A model generated the notes under the pieces. It searched no databases, was not told the origin of the DNA, and saw only the letters and a list, made by a program, of their open reading frames with translations. The position numbers and the translations under genes are program-made. A DNA stretch of 64,000 nt, taken from contig CP071499.1 in assembly GCA_017354895.1 (NCBI GenBank), forward strand, positions 3,534,001-3,598,000. The letters are read 5' to 3'. Positions within the stretch are counted from its first letter, which is position 1, and each line of letters begins with the position of its first letter. This document shows, one piece after another, positions 46,225-57,404 of the stretch. Source of the stretch: Podospora comata (Eukaryota; Ascomycota; Sordariomycetes; Sordariales; Podosporaceae).

Positions 46225-46995
46225 ATGACGATGATGCGGCTGTCCACGTTGCTCTCCCTCTCTGTCGGGCTGCTCCACTCAGGTGGGCAAGCCGCACCAG
46301 CCGACACCAGCAGACTGGCGCCCAGGGTACCTAACGGCGTGATCATTGAGCACTGCACTGTTCCCGGTACCGTGGCCCTCACGTTCGATGACGGTCCCTT
46401 CAGCTACACCGGCCATGTCCTGGACCTCTTGGACGCGTACGGTGCCAAGGCCACGTTCTTCGTCAACGGGGAGAACTGGTCTCACGGAATCGATGACCCC
46501 TCGACTACGTGGCCCAGCATCCTGAAACGCATGGTTGCCTCTGGTCATCAGATTGCATCTCACACTTGGTCTCACCAAGACCTGACGTACGCCAGCTGGG
46601 AGCAGCGAAGATACCAGATGCAGCAACTCGAGACATCCCTTCGAAATGTGATTGGCAAGGTCCCAACTTACATGAGACCGCCTTACGCCAACTGTGGAGG
46701 CGATTGCCTACCCGATATTGAGAGCTTGGGGTATCACGTGGTCAACTTCGACGTCGACACCAAGGACTACCTTCACAACTCGCCAGGCACCATCCAGGCG
46801 GCGATAGATACTTTCTCGTGGGCGGTAAACTCTGGCGGCCAGTCATCATACCTGGTGCTCAGCCATGATGTACATCAAACTACCGCCGAAATCCTCACTC
46901 CCGCCATGTTGGAAATTATTCAGGAGAACGGATTGAGGGCTGTCACGGTTGGCGAGTGTTTGGGTGACCCGGCAAGCAACTGGTACCGCTACTAG
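46225..46995 (+). CDS. secreted polysaccharide (chitin) deacetylase
   Basis: An intronless frame of 256 residues from ATG 46225 (caccATGa). Residues 1-24 are a signal peptide ending in GGQAAPA. The rest is one NodB carbohydrate-esterase-4 domain: motif 1 TFDDGP (catalytic base D55, metal ligand D56), motif 2 HTWSH (metal ligands H113 and H117), motif 3 RPPYANC (about 153), motif 4 VNFDVDTKDY and motif 5 VLSHDVH. All catalytic residues are present. No chitin-binding module and no GPI signal, so it is a short secreted form. Likely reaction: deacetylation of chitin oligomers or cell-wall chitin. The precise substrate cannot be told. Confidence 0.93.
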   Translation: MTMMRLSTLLSLSVGLLHSGGQAAPADTSRLAPRVPNGVIIEHCTVPGTVALTFDDGPFSYTGHVLDLLDAYGAKATFFVNGENWSHGIDDPSTTWPSILKRMVASGHQIASHTWSHQDLTYASWEQRRYQMQQLETSLRNVIGKVPTYMRPPYANCGGDCLPDIESLGYHVVNFDVDTKDYLHNSPGTIQAAIDTFSWAVNSGGQSSYLVLSHDVHQTTAEILTPAMLEIIQENGLRAVTVGECLGDPASNWYRY

Positions 46996-47349
46996 CGGGC
47001 GGATGACGATTGATGACGCTATGAGCCAGGATATCTCAATGAGCGACGATCAAGATATGACGGGCAGGCGGTGGTAATGATGATGCTTATAACGGTTGTT
47101 TGGTCCTGGGCTCGGAATTTCTGAATCACATACTGTTGGTGGAACATGGTCTGCACAAAAGGGAACTTACCCTCTGTTCCTGGTGATTGACCGAAGCTTG
47201 GGGGGTTGGCATTGCTCTTCTTTAATCATTTATCTGTATCGCATAACTAATAGTCCTAGTCGCCTACGGGTTGCTAATCGTACACTGTAATATACTTTAT
47301 ATCGACATGTGTGCTGCATTTCCATTCATGGCTTTGATTTGGAACCATC
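46996..47349. other. convergent 3' region
   Basis: Between the deacetylase and hydrolase genes, which end towards each other; only 3' untranslated sequence is expected. Confidence 0.5.
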
Positions 47350-48433
47350 CTAGAGGTTGTCAAGCAAATGTTTAATTTCCCTGGCCACAAATTCCGGGTC
47401 GTCCTTTTGTATAAAATGCCCGCATCCGCTGGCAACCTTCACTGTATTGGAATTTCCCGGGGTGTGGACAAGACGAAGGAGGCCATCATTATAACGTGAC
47501 CACGTTGGGTTCATAAAAGTGTTGATAACTTGCTTCGGGACAGCCATGGTGCCCTAGCAGAATTGAGGCACAGTGTTGTCAGTAGGAGAGTTAAACTACA
47601 ACGGATGATGCTCGGCTCAGGAAGTGTTTACTCACTTTCTCGCACTGCTCAGCGAACTCATCCCAGTCATGCCCGACGACGGTCAACAGCGGTGCCTTCT
47701 CGCTGGGCTTCTCATCTCCAGGTGCAGCTATAAGAGGGAGTGAGGGTCTGTCGGAAAAGGGCAACATCTCGGCCAGTTTTCTTCGGTCAAAATGTTCAGG
47801 GTTGGGAACCGTCGGGTGGAAGAATTTGCGAAACTGTGAACGCGTGTAGCGCAATTCTTGCGGGGAGACGCCTTTTGGCAAGGAGCCTGGGTCGAAGCCA
47901 GCGTCGTCGGGATCTGGGAAGATGGAGACGAAATCTGTGTTGGCTATCATCGAATCCAGGAAGAGGTATGCCGATATCTGTGTTTGGTCTGCATGTGCGT
48001 GGGCGTAGAGGCGTGCCAGGGGGCAGCCAATGGAGTTGCAGACAAACACCAGACGGGCTGACTCCAGGTTTGGGAGGTGAGGTGACGAGCTGGTGAATTG
48101 TGTTAGGAGCTGGTGGAGATCGAAGACGATGTCATGAGCGTCATGGCTGTAGGGGATGGTATTGGGGTCATCGGTTGGGTCGTGGTCCGAGTCTCCTTGG
48201 CCATAACGATCATAGGTTAATATCGTTGGAGGGTGCTGATTGTTGTCGGAGAAACTGGAGAGAAGGTGAGATATGGCCGGCGACCAGGCCCTACGTGACA
48301 GAACCAGGCCATTAAGAAAGACTACCAGGACGTCTGAGAGGTTGCGACTGGTACTTGGTGAATGGGCGGAGAAGACAGATGCCCTGAGAGACGCACTTGG
48401 TTTGGTGGTGAGGGTGATGCTGATGTCTTCCAT
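47350..48433 (-). CDS. alpha/beta hydrolase
   Basis: Exons 47636-48433 and 47350-47553 (82-bp intron, phase 0) give 333 residues. Alpha/beta-hydrolase fold: VVFLNGLVLSRRAW (oxyanion strand-turn), TYDRYGQGDSD, the nucleophile elbow FVCNSIGCPLAR with Ser134, and the C-terminal GCGHFIQKDDPEFVAREI with His312 supplied by the second exon. The elbow is C-N-S-I-G rather than G-x-S-x-G but keeps small residues at the right places. No signal peptide. The fold and catalytic residues are clear; the substrate is unknown. Reading through the intron would lose the catalytic histidine. Confidence 0.9.
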
Positions 48434-49037
48434 GGGTAGCCACTAATTATGTGATGGTGTGATGAGAGGAAACCAGAATAAATAAGGTTTAGTGAAAACG
48501 GGAAAGCATTGGGTCTATTCTTCGGAGTTATGAATATAGTTAGATAAGAGCTTGATACCAGTTTGGGGGGTATGAGGAGATCTGAATGATGTTTCAGCGG
48601 GGTATCTGGAGTCTACAACCTCACTTTAGGCTGCACATAAAACTCGTATGGAGGTTTATCACACTGGAATACCGCGGGGCCTTGATGCCGTCAACAATGC
48701 CCTTAATATTGCCTCCCATCAGCCCAACAAAACAACAGCATGGATTGCGGAGGCAAAACAATGCACTGAATGCCAAGTATCCAGCCACGTCTTAGTCATT
48801 CAGTGGCCTCCGCATTCCTCCACTGCATCCTGCTCCACGAAAACCCATACCTATAATTACTACACACGTAGCCAAGCCCTAGCAGCCAATTACGTCTTGT
48901 TTGATTACCTCTCTTATCTACATCGACTTCAAACGTCGAGCTTTGCATCCCACCACCGCCATTTTCGCAGGGGGTTTCACCAACCTATCTATCTAACCTT
49001 GCCTATTGTCATTCAGTTCATCTATCACACAGTGACC
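48434..49037. promoter_or_regulatory. divergent promoter/leader (hydrolase / MOSC gene)
   Basis: 604 bp between divergent starts. An open frame in phase with the MOSC gene begins at 48,648 but has no homology-like content, so I treat it as leader. Confidence 0.4.
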
Positions 49038-50111
49038 ATGAAAATTACAACAGTAGGAATCACCATCTTAAATGATCAGATCCTTTCTCTAACGACTTGT
49101 ACACAGCTTTATGTCTATCCCATAAAGGCCCTTCGCGGCATCAAACTCAAATCAGCCCGAATCGGGCCCCAAGGCATTGCCCATGACCGGACTTTCATGC
49201 TCTTTCAGGTTTCTGAACCTGATGGGGAGCTCAAGAAAATGCAGGTCGATTCCCATCCACAATGCGCTCTTTTTGAACAAGAGTTCTCGGGTGGTAACAT
49301 TTCGGTTCGATATCACGACCCAGAAAATCAAGACCAAGATGAGCAGCCGTTCGTGATCCCACTCACCGTCGACACTGCCACCCTCGCCAAAATAAACGTC
49401 AATCTTCATGGAAGCGCACCATCATCAGCCTACTCGATGGGATCACTCTATGAAGACTGGTTCTCTGCCCGGTTTGGCTTTCCTATCAGACTGGTCTACA
49501 TTGGTGATGGGAAGAGGGCTGTACTGGGTGATACCCTCCCTCCTAAGCAGCATCAACAAACCACTCAGAATGGCAAGGGCGGTTGGCTATCATCCCTAAC
49601 GTCCTATGTCACCGGAAGGGGTCAGGAGGGAAAGCCATGGATTACCTTCACTGATGTCGCACCTTTACTTGTGACATCCGAGTCGTCCCTACATGATGTC
49701 AGCGCTCGGCTGCCTGCTGATGAACCCATGCCCATGTATAAGTTTCGTCCCAACATCGTGGTCGATGGGCAGGGTGAAGAAGCCTGGGCGGAGGACTTGT
49801 GGGCTGAATTGACCTTCAACAACAAGCACAAGCTGCTCCTCACCGGGAACTGCGTGCGATGCGTGAGCTTAAATGTTGATTATGAAACTGGCAAGCCCGC
49901 TGTGGGAGAGCTGGGGAGTGTTTTAAAGAAGTTGATGAAAGACAGACGAGTGGATACTGGGTCCAAGTGGTCGCCTGTTTTTGGCCGATATGCTTTCCCT
50001 GCTGTAATGCAAGACAGCCAGGGTGCGAGTTTCGAGCTGAGGGTTGGGGATGAAGTGGAGGTCACCAAGAGAAATGCGGAGCGAACTGTTTGGGATTGGC
50101 CTGGGCTATAA
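49038..50111 (+). CDS. MOSC-domain protein (mARC-like)
   Basis: Exons 49038-49052 (five codons) and 49107-50111 give 339 residues. The 54-bp intron has an ideal branch sequence ctaac 11 bases before acacag. Removing it yields MKITTLYVYPIKALRGIKL, the normal start of this family. Beta-barrel N-terminal domain (GPQGIAHDRTFMLFQ) is followed by the MOSC domain with RFRPNIVV-like KFRPNIVVDG, and GNCVRC whose second cysteine (about 257) corresponds to the molybdenum-ligating cysteine of mARC and sulfurase C-terminal domains. Family role: molybdenum-cofactor-dependent reduction of N-hydroxylated compounds or sulphur transfer. The true substrate is unknown. Confidence 0.9.
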   Translation: MKITTVGITILNDQILSLTTCTQLYVYPIKALRGIKLKSARIGPQGIAHDRTFMLFQVSEPDGELKKMQVDSHPQCALFEQEFSGGNISVRYHDPENQDQDEQPFVIPLTVDTATLAKINVNLHGSAPSSAYSMGSLYEDWFSARFGFPIRLVYIGDGKRAVLGDTLPPKQHQQTTQNGKGGWLSSLTSYVTGRGQEGKPWITFTDVAPLLVTSESSLHDVSARLPADEPMPMYKFRPNIVVDGQGEEAWAEDLWAELTFNNKHKLLLTGNCVRCVSLNVDYETGKPAVGELGSVLKKLMKDRRVDTGSKWSPVFGRYAFPAVMQDSQGASFELRVGDEVEVTKRNAERTVWDWPGL

Positions 50112-50192
50112 CTTATAACTGGTGAGAGAGGCTTCTATATTTCAAGGTATAACTGCAATATATTCCCGGGGAAGTGATGGTGGTATAATGAA

Positions 50193-51899
50193 CTATGAAA
50201 TATGTGTAGCCATATTCAAGCCATCCTCGTTGTCGAAGCTTGACATATTCCGCCTGCGGAAGAAATACTGGGTGATGTGTCTTTGTTGAGGCACACCTCC
50301 GCGTCTCTCCCGACTGACACCATCATCTGTCCAGATAGAAGGCGTGGGTGACGAGATTTGCCTCGTTGCTTGGAGCTTGGAAATGGAGGGCGTGGGATAC
50401 TCGACGGTGATGCCTGCCGGGCGAACCTCAGCTGCGACACGATCTATCCTGTCGTATGGATAGACTTCAGGCTTAGTGTTGTTGGATCCAGGGCTGAAGA
50501 ATCCCACGTCGGGATTGAAGTCGACTTTTATGCTTTGCAGTGGTATCTTACGGGCAATCGCGGCAAGAGCAAGCCCTCGCAACCAATCCTCATCGGCTTG
50601 GTCAGAGTTGGAGATGCCTTCTGAGCATTGCTGGTCAACACCAGCCCATTGCCAACAGAACTTTCGCAAACGCGGGGCTAGCAGCTTCAAGTAGGTAACA
50701 GAGCCCACCACGTTGTCCCTACTCCACGGGTCTGCGCCCACCCAATGCACCATAGTGTTCCAGCGTGAGAGAGAGAGGTCCTCCAGCAGGGGAAAGTCAG
50801 TCACGTCAAAGCTACCAAGCGCGCCTGTTAAGTAGGATATCTCGATTGAGCGAAGCGTTTCTTTGTGATGGGAGAGCAGGACGTGCATAACAGTCAAGTC
50901 AAAGGCTCGATGCCTGCGAAGCCCGGTGTTGTGGAAACCAGTGCGGGAATGAAAAGTGCTCGAGCTCCCTGAAAACAAGTAGAAAGCGCTGTAGGTTGTC
51001 AGGGCTGTCTTCAAAGCAGCTGAGCGTAATGGAAGTGATGGCCGAGGAGCTCCGGTGGCTCTGGATGTGGGTCTGGTCAGCCTGATTTGTATCCCTACAG
51101 GACAAAAAGAATACGAAGACGAGGTCTTGCCTTGAATACGCTTAAGGGGAACTGTGGGTATGTCGGCGCAACACTGTACAGTTCGAGGACTTTGAGACTG
51201 GGCATGTCGTTGATCATCTGGCAGACCGGCACAAGGCGGAGCGCATCCTCCATGCTAAGATACAACGACTCGAGGGCTGGCATCGCCATCGTAACTGTGC
51301 GGAGGATAGCCCAAAACTCGTCTGGATGCCGATTCAACACAGTGAAATGGAGTTGCGTCGTGTTCAGGCATGAGTTTACCAGAGCCATGGCGTTGTCGAG
51401 ATTGAACCTGGTCGAAAAGACGCCATTATTTTCCTGAACTACCAAGTGCAGTTTTCGGCAGTATTAGCCCAGTGTTGGATTGTTGCGAAGGCTGGAAACT
51501 AAGTGCTTGATTGCCCTGGGCTTCCTGATGTAGTCCTGAGACCAAACGCTGTTTCGCCCAAAGCTGATGCTGAGGGTTCGATAAAAGAACGGCGTTATGA
51601 TACGCCTAAAACGGCGACACACTGCCAACAGGGCCACGGCATCTCGATATTTATCAGCATGGTTTAGATGGCCACCACCAAACCGACCATGGTGGCGCAG
51701 TTCGTGAGTTGCCAACTCGAGGATCACCACCAGAAGCTCGTCTGGTAGACTGATAAGCCCTATGCTGAGCACTCCATTCTGAACAGATGTAGCGGGGGGT
51801 TGGGGGCCTAATAATAATGAGCTGGCCAGCTTCAGATCGACCTAGAACGGTATCGCGACCAGGTCCACGTCCAGCAAGATATCGGCATAGAGCCGCCAT
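50193..51899 (-). pseudogene. F-box/LRR-like protein, probably a pseudogene
   Basis: The minus strand reads an F-box-like start LISLPDELLVVILELATHEL (about 51,757 leftward), then conserved-looking LRR-like segments down to 50,193. The path needs three frames. One in-frame TAA (51464-51466) sits where related proteins, as I recall them, read NP.LGQYCRKL, so a CAA-to-TAA change is likely. Further frame changes are needed near 51,100 (possibly a 45-bp intron) and near 50,930, between the conserved LEHFSF and HKETLRSIEI blocks. The 5' end is uncertain: ATG 51899 joins in phase through a possible intron 51808-51868. It could be a multi-intron gene, but loss of function is more likely. The gene diverges from the large pseudogene at 52306-56566. 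Confidence 0.65.
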
Positions 51900-52305
51900 T
51901 CTTGCTTGTCTGTTGCTCTTCCGTTCTTGGAGATGGTGTCCGAGTTGTTCTCAGACGAAGCACGCTGAGAGAGAAGATATCATCAGTATTGCTGTTTGCT
52001 GCCTGTTCTGCCTGTTATCAATGCGTGGTTGGGTCTGGTCTGGAAACAGGGAAGATTTACATGTTAGGTATTGGACATCACCAAAAGGGACAGTGCAACG
52101 GACCACTGTACCCCTGAGCCCTTTTCGCACTCAGTGGATCTGTGCGCGCAGTGGCGGGACCCCACATCGAATTGCCGTGGGGACAGCCCCCTAAAACGTG
52201 GTGAACAGAAGAGCATTGCTTGAAGGCGAAACAGCTATTGACTGAACCTCTCTTTTACCTTGGCCAACACCAACACCATATACTTCATCATTTTGTCTCA
52301 TCATC
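51900..52305. other. interval between two divergent pseudogenes
   Basis: The former shared promoter region of the F-box-like gene and the large fungal-specific gene. No coding segment seen. Confidence 0.45.
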
Positions 52306-55300
52306 ATGGCTGTTGAGCAAGTGGAAGAGCCGCTGTGTAGAGCAATCCGAACCTCGGACGACAAGCCATGCACGGTGCCAGCCATTGAGACTTCCAACGG
52401 CAACCTCTTTTGCAAACTCCACGCAAAGCAATGCTATGGCTTATATCTGGGTTACCAAGAGGCATACCAATGAGTTCATGACGCTTGCGGAAAAGAAATC
52501 CTCATTTTTAAGGGACACCAAGGCCTCTCTCAACACCATGTCGTTTGAAGGCATCCGGCCTCTGGAAGAACTGACCCAGGTCTATGAGTACCTGTTTAAC
52601 CAGTTCGTCCTGGTGGGGAAAGCCATCAGGGCCCGAGAACTGCACCACAAACATTTTTACTCCAGGACATGGACTACGGCCACAAGTCTTTTCTAGACAA
52701 GCTCGTCAACACTCGCTACTCGATCCAAAAGGCACTGGAGAACCTCTAAAAGCGCACCGCTGAGCTGTTGTACGAAAAGGAAAAGTGGTACAATTGGGTT
52801 CGGGATGCTCAGGATGACCAAGACAAGAACCGGGAGAAGGAGCAGAAGAAGAGGTTCAAACAGGAGCACGCCCTGTTTCAATGTTATAAGCGCGAGTTGG
52901 AAGCCCGCCTTGCTACTACCAGGGCCAAGGAAGAGGAACGGAGCCAGGCTGTGTATTTGGAAGAGATTTTGACCGAACGCATGGCTGCCTCTGCATCCGA
53001 GGATAGTGAAGACTCTTCGTGGGATCCTATCGAGAATGTAGTGGAGAACACCCGAGGACAGTACTTGGATCTCAAACGCCATTTCCTGTGGATTGAGCCC
53101 CCTATCGTGGAGAACAAAGAGGAGGAAGTATGCGTTCATCCCACTCCTGCGGGAGCTCCTGGTGTGGACGGCGGTGCGGAAGCCGCGATTGAGAAGGAGG
53201 GTGAGATGACAGCAGCCGAAAAGAAGAAGGCTAGGAAGCGGGCAAAGAAAAAGTCGTCAACGACGGCAGCAGCAGCACAGAACCAGGAAGCTGACAGTTC
53301 GGTCGCGACAGGAAAATCCCAGCCACAGCCACACAAGAGCAAGATAGAGAGCAAAGAGGACGTGAGAAAGCGGCTCAAGGAGGGCGTTGAAAAAGACTAC
53401 AGCCATATCAATGGACCAATGCTCATGGGCACCGCGCAGAACCCGGTCGAGTTGGCCCAAAGAACAGCCTTTGTCAAAGACGAGGATATTGTCAAACTCA
53501 TTGCTGACATCACCGAGATTAAGGAGCTTCTGTTTTGTCGCCAGGTCATGTCACGCTCTGCGCTTCTCCCAGCTGCACTCAAAGCCAATAGTTTGGAGAA
53601 ATTCATCGCCGATCCTTCCATCTCCGACTCTGGTCTCTTAGATCTCTGCATCCAGGTGGAACAGCCTAGTCTGCAAGCCCTTCGAGATGCCTGTGCCGAT
53701 TTTGTGCGGGGGGATGAGCCAGACTCAGTCGCAGAATATATTCGCCATCATTATCGCTACGGGGCTCTCGAAGACCTGTATCGCGAAGCCCTCAGCAGCA
53801 TGTTCCGCAGAGTCCTTCGGGGCTCGGACAAAATCTTTGAAGACATTGCCGAGGACGAAAAACCCAAAGACAAGAAAATGAAGGTACAGATTTGGGGCTG
53901 AAGCATTTGGAACCACGCCAGTCAGCACAGCATGGCTCGAAATGGCTGGTTACACTTCTCCATCATGGTCAAGGACTGCGAGTTTCCAAAGGCCATTTCA
54001 CTTTGCCGCAACTGAGATGAGTTCTTTGAGCTCAACTGTCTGGCCTTGTGGCAGTGTTTCCCTGCCAGCAAATGAACCGGATAGAGCGGAAACTTCCTCA
54101 TCGAAGAGCTGACGCAACTTGTTCGTATCCTCGCAGCTACCTGCCGCCCCTTGCGCCCCAAACAATGCCTGCTAACCACCTAAACTCACATCGTAGGGAT
54201 TCGTGCCATTCTTCATGGACCTGACAGCACAGCAGGAGACGACATACAACCAGCTTGGTACCACCCCTCGGAAAGTACTTCGAAAGCAAAGTCTTGTTGT
54301 GGAGGCGCGCAACTTCATATGTGCTCACATGAAACGCAACGATCTCGTCAGTCGTCGATTCATTCAGTACGCCCTCATGCGTCCTGGCGAACATTTCATT
54401 CTTGTTCGAGATGGCAAGACTGGTCGCATTGGCGTCGCGCCTGAAGACTACAACCGCTGGATCGTCCGATCGAGGTCGGGAGTGGGCGTTAGGCCTGGCG
54501 AGGGCTATGGCCGTCATGGGAACGATGGATAGGACCTCGAGCTTGAGGTAGATGCCATGTCCTTTGAGCTTACTGGGATGCAGTGCCAGTGGAAGTTCAG
54601 CTTTTCCGAATACAACGAGATTTACATCTGGGACTTCGCCCCAGGAAACAGCCTTGGCAAGATGTATAAGTACATCAAGGAGGTGAGTTCCCAGGCCCCT
54701 CGACACAGCCGACTTCCCCGATGCTAACCGTCTGCACAGTGCTTGAGCAAGGCCCATCGTATCAGGGGTAACCGTGACAAGTACAAACACATGAAGCCCG
54801 TCATGGAGACCCTTACTCGCGAGCCAGACACCATGCGCGTTCGTCAGATTCAGCCTAGAGAAAATGTCAAGAGTTTGTACGATGAGCTTGCCGGACCTGA
54901 TGCGCAGTTCTATGTTCGGACCAACCTGGGAAAGATGATCAGGACATGCCAGGACGTTCCACCTGGGTGCTCCCCGTACGAGTACTACATCGATACTGAT
55001 GTTGCGGAAGATGCAATTTTCTTTGAGGAAGAACAGCTGGAAGGTGTGCAGAACATACCGTTTGTTGAAATATCAAACCCGGTCCAGCAACTGAAATCCA
55101 CTCATATGCCCTTGAGCATGCTGAACCACAAAGCCAATCAGCTGACGGGCGAAATGCCCGATGCTTTGGAAGAGATTCTCGGCATCAGCCGGAAGAAGTT
55201 GGTGGAGAAGAAAGGCAACACGCCGTATGCTCCTGGGTCCGAGAAGATCCCCTTTGAGGCCCCGCCATCTGGCAGCAACAGCACGATATCATCACCGAGA

Positions 55301-56566
55301 CACCTCCCACATCTCCCCGCGCCAAGCTGCTTACGTCCCTGGATTTTGCTTCAATCAAACTCAAAATTAGCCTGGCAGAACTCGAGGAAACGGCCTGTGC
55401 ACAGGAGACCATGGAGCGAGATGGATCTTACAGTATGCACGCTATCGTCTACAGCTCTTCAAGGTACCATTACATTTGCTAACTCTGGCTCTCCCTACCT
55501 TAGTCTTCAAGGATACGTTCCATATCGGTGACCTCGAACCCGGGGCACAAGATCGATACAAAGAGTCGATGAAGCTCATAACTGGTCTGCAGAAATACCA
55601 ATCACCTCATCCTCGTCGCCATGAAGAATGGACATGGTTCTGCATGGAGATCCTCAACTGGCTCAATTTGAAGATCTACTACGATGTCTACGTACGAGAT
55701 CCCGCCAACCCTTGGCCTCACCGCTACATTCTACAGGACATCGTACAGGCATTCATGACCATGGGCTTGTTTTTCCCAAACGTAGAGGTAACGTCCATTG
55801 TACAAGAACACCTTGGATCCAGGGAGGGACAGGCTTTCAGGGACAGCAAGATCCTCGATCCGGAAGCTCGTCGTCAAGTGAGACCAGACGCGCGTACAAG
55901 AACCAGTTGTGCTTATCGGCCAAGGAAGTTCTGGGATGGGTGGGAAAATAAAGTCTATACAGGAGATGACCTGTACATTGACAAATTCCCATTTGATTGG
56001 AACATGGCCATCCGGCCCATCATCGCAAAGCGTAAGTTTTCCACCTTGTTTCTTTAGCCCGGCCTGCGGTCGTCTTGCTCACATGGCTCAATGAACAGTT
56101 TACCGAGCCGGCATGATTGGACCCACGTGCGTCGAGCCTCGCCCAGATGTGGTCCCTGGATTCGCGACAGCAAATACGGAGCAGCACCGGCCAGATAAGC
56201 TCGATCTCTTCATCACGTACAGCAACACGGACGAGTTTGTCCAAGGCATGCCCCCCATCTTTCATCGACTACCGAGACTGGCCAGAGCTGTTGCCGGCCG
56301 CAAGAAGGTTTGCAGCGATCTGCAAGACGAAGACACCACGGTTTGCCCTACTTCGCCTCTGGTCAGCTCCCCATTTCTACCCTCTCATGATGCTGCTGCC
56401 CATGCGGCAGGCCGTTTCATTTTTAGATCCCGTGAGGCGAGCTTGGGAGTGTAAGTTTATTCCAAAGGACATGCCCATGAGCGAATGGAGTGTACACAAC
56501 ACAACGATGTTGCGGCTCGGGTTCCTTCGTGAGCAAATGATGGGTCTCGGACCTCAAGCCTTTTGA
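52306..56566 (+). pseudogene. large fungal-specific protein of unknown function, pseudogene
   Basis: About 4.3 kb reads as one large protein (over 1,000 residues) of a Pezizomycotina family I recognise only as hypothetical. It starts with a Cys/His cluster (C11, C22, C36, H39), then a charged coiled-coil part, a lysine-rich linker (53,215-53,250) and conserved blocks such as DFVRGDEPDSVAEYIRHHYR, CEFPKAISL, RRFIQYALMRPGEHFILVRD, REPDTMRVRQI, KIYYDVYVRDPANPWPHRYI and a C-terminal FIPKDMPMSEWS. Plausible introns remain (about 54,121-54,196; 54683-54739; 56032-56098). In-frame stops lie at 52747, 53899, 54013, 54073, 54082 and 54530; frame changes are needed near 52,440, 52,665, 55,270 and 56,320. 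Several stops fit C-to-T or G-to-A changes (Gln or Trp codons). Confidence 0.8.
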
Positions 56567-56744
56567 AATATCAACAGCAGGCTCTTCTTCGTACTGTTTG
56601 AAAAACGCACGTATGTATGTCGTAGGTCCTCTTGAATACGAAGCATGAGTCACTCTGCAACAACGGAATATCAACAGATAGATGTTTTGATGGTCTCAAA
56701 TCCCCTTTTCTTTTATATACCAACCCACAGCCCCCTCTAGTGTG
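56567..56744. other. short convergent interval
   Basis: Between the end of the large pseudogene and the end of the minus-strand WSC gene; no gene. Confidence 0.5.
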
Positions 56745-57404
56745 TCAGGTCTTCTTCCAAACACTAATATGAAAACTCGGCCCCCCACAAGCCTCAAACA
56801 CATTTTTTTGACCAGGACATTGAGCGTTGCAGCCCCAATCCGGCGCCCTCTTGAGTTTGTCGGCCGTTGACCCACAGAAGCACCGCCTTCCATTCGTAGT
56901 ACCAAAGTATTGATAGATCCTATCTGTGCACTTATCTGCACAGATCTGGTTCGTCAGGTTTTCTTTATCGTACTGGACATAGTCCGAGAGGACGCGATCA
57001 GAGTTGTCGTAATAGCAACCAAAGTAGGACCAGCCGGGGACGCTAACTTGAATCGTTTCGGTTAGACTTGCGGAGATGGGCAGAAGTGGTTGCTGTTGTT
57101 CTTGTGGGTGGGAGGTGCTCGTGTTGACTTGGGTATTAATGACTGATGGAAGCGTTCTTTCTAATTGAATTACTTTGTGCCCCAGTAGCCCGGCTACTAC
57201 AACCAAGCAGGCTGTGACGAAGGCGAGGGAGAATGTCAAGATGGCGATAGGGAGGTCAAGACCGAGGACTTGTCTTTTCTTCTGAACTGTCGAGTGTGGC
57301 CGCGGTGGTAAGCTGCCGTCGTGGCGGTAAACAACGCCTTCGTCATCTTCGAGGTAATGTTTTTGATCTGGTTTCGCCCGCCATGGGTGGTGACCCGCAC
57401 CCAT
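56745..57404 (-). CDS. membrane-anchored WSC-domain protein
   Basis: An intronless frame of 219 residues. A charged N-terminal tail (1-48, no signal peptide) precedes one membrane helix (about 49-74, LPIAILTFSLAFVTACLVVV). A short polar stalk and one C-terminal WSC domain (about 124-216) follow: WSYFGCYYD, ICADKC, YFGTTNGRRCFCG, CNAQCPG, CGGP. Eight cysteines are in the WSC pattern. The layout is that of a type II membrane protein with the WSC domain outside, reversed from the yeast Wsc stress sensors, which have a signal peptide, an N-terminal WSC domain and a long Ser/Thr region. Carbohydrate or cell-wall binding is likely from the domain; any signalling role is unsupported. Confidence 0.88.
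   Translation of the reverse strand: MGAGHHPWRAKPDQKHYLEDDEGVVYRHDGSLPPRPHSTVQKKRQVLGLDLPIAILTFSLAFVTACLVVVAGLLGHKVIQLERTLPSVINTQVNTSTSHPQEQQQPLLPISASLTETIQVSVPGWSYFGCYYDNSDRVLSDYVQYDKENLTNQICADKCTDRIYQYFGTTNGRRCFCGSTADKLKRAPDWGCNAQCPGQKNVFEACGGPSFHISVWKKT

Noticed and set aside
48648-49037. Upstream start for the MOSC protein
   Set aside because: The extra residues have no family-like content, and the start at 49038 with its intron matches the family's N-terminus.
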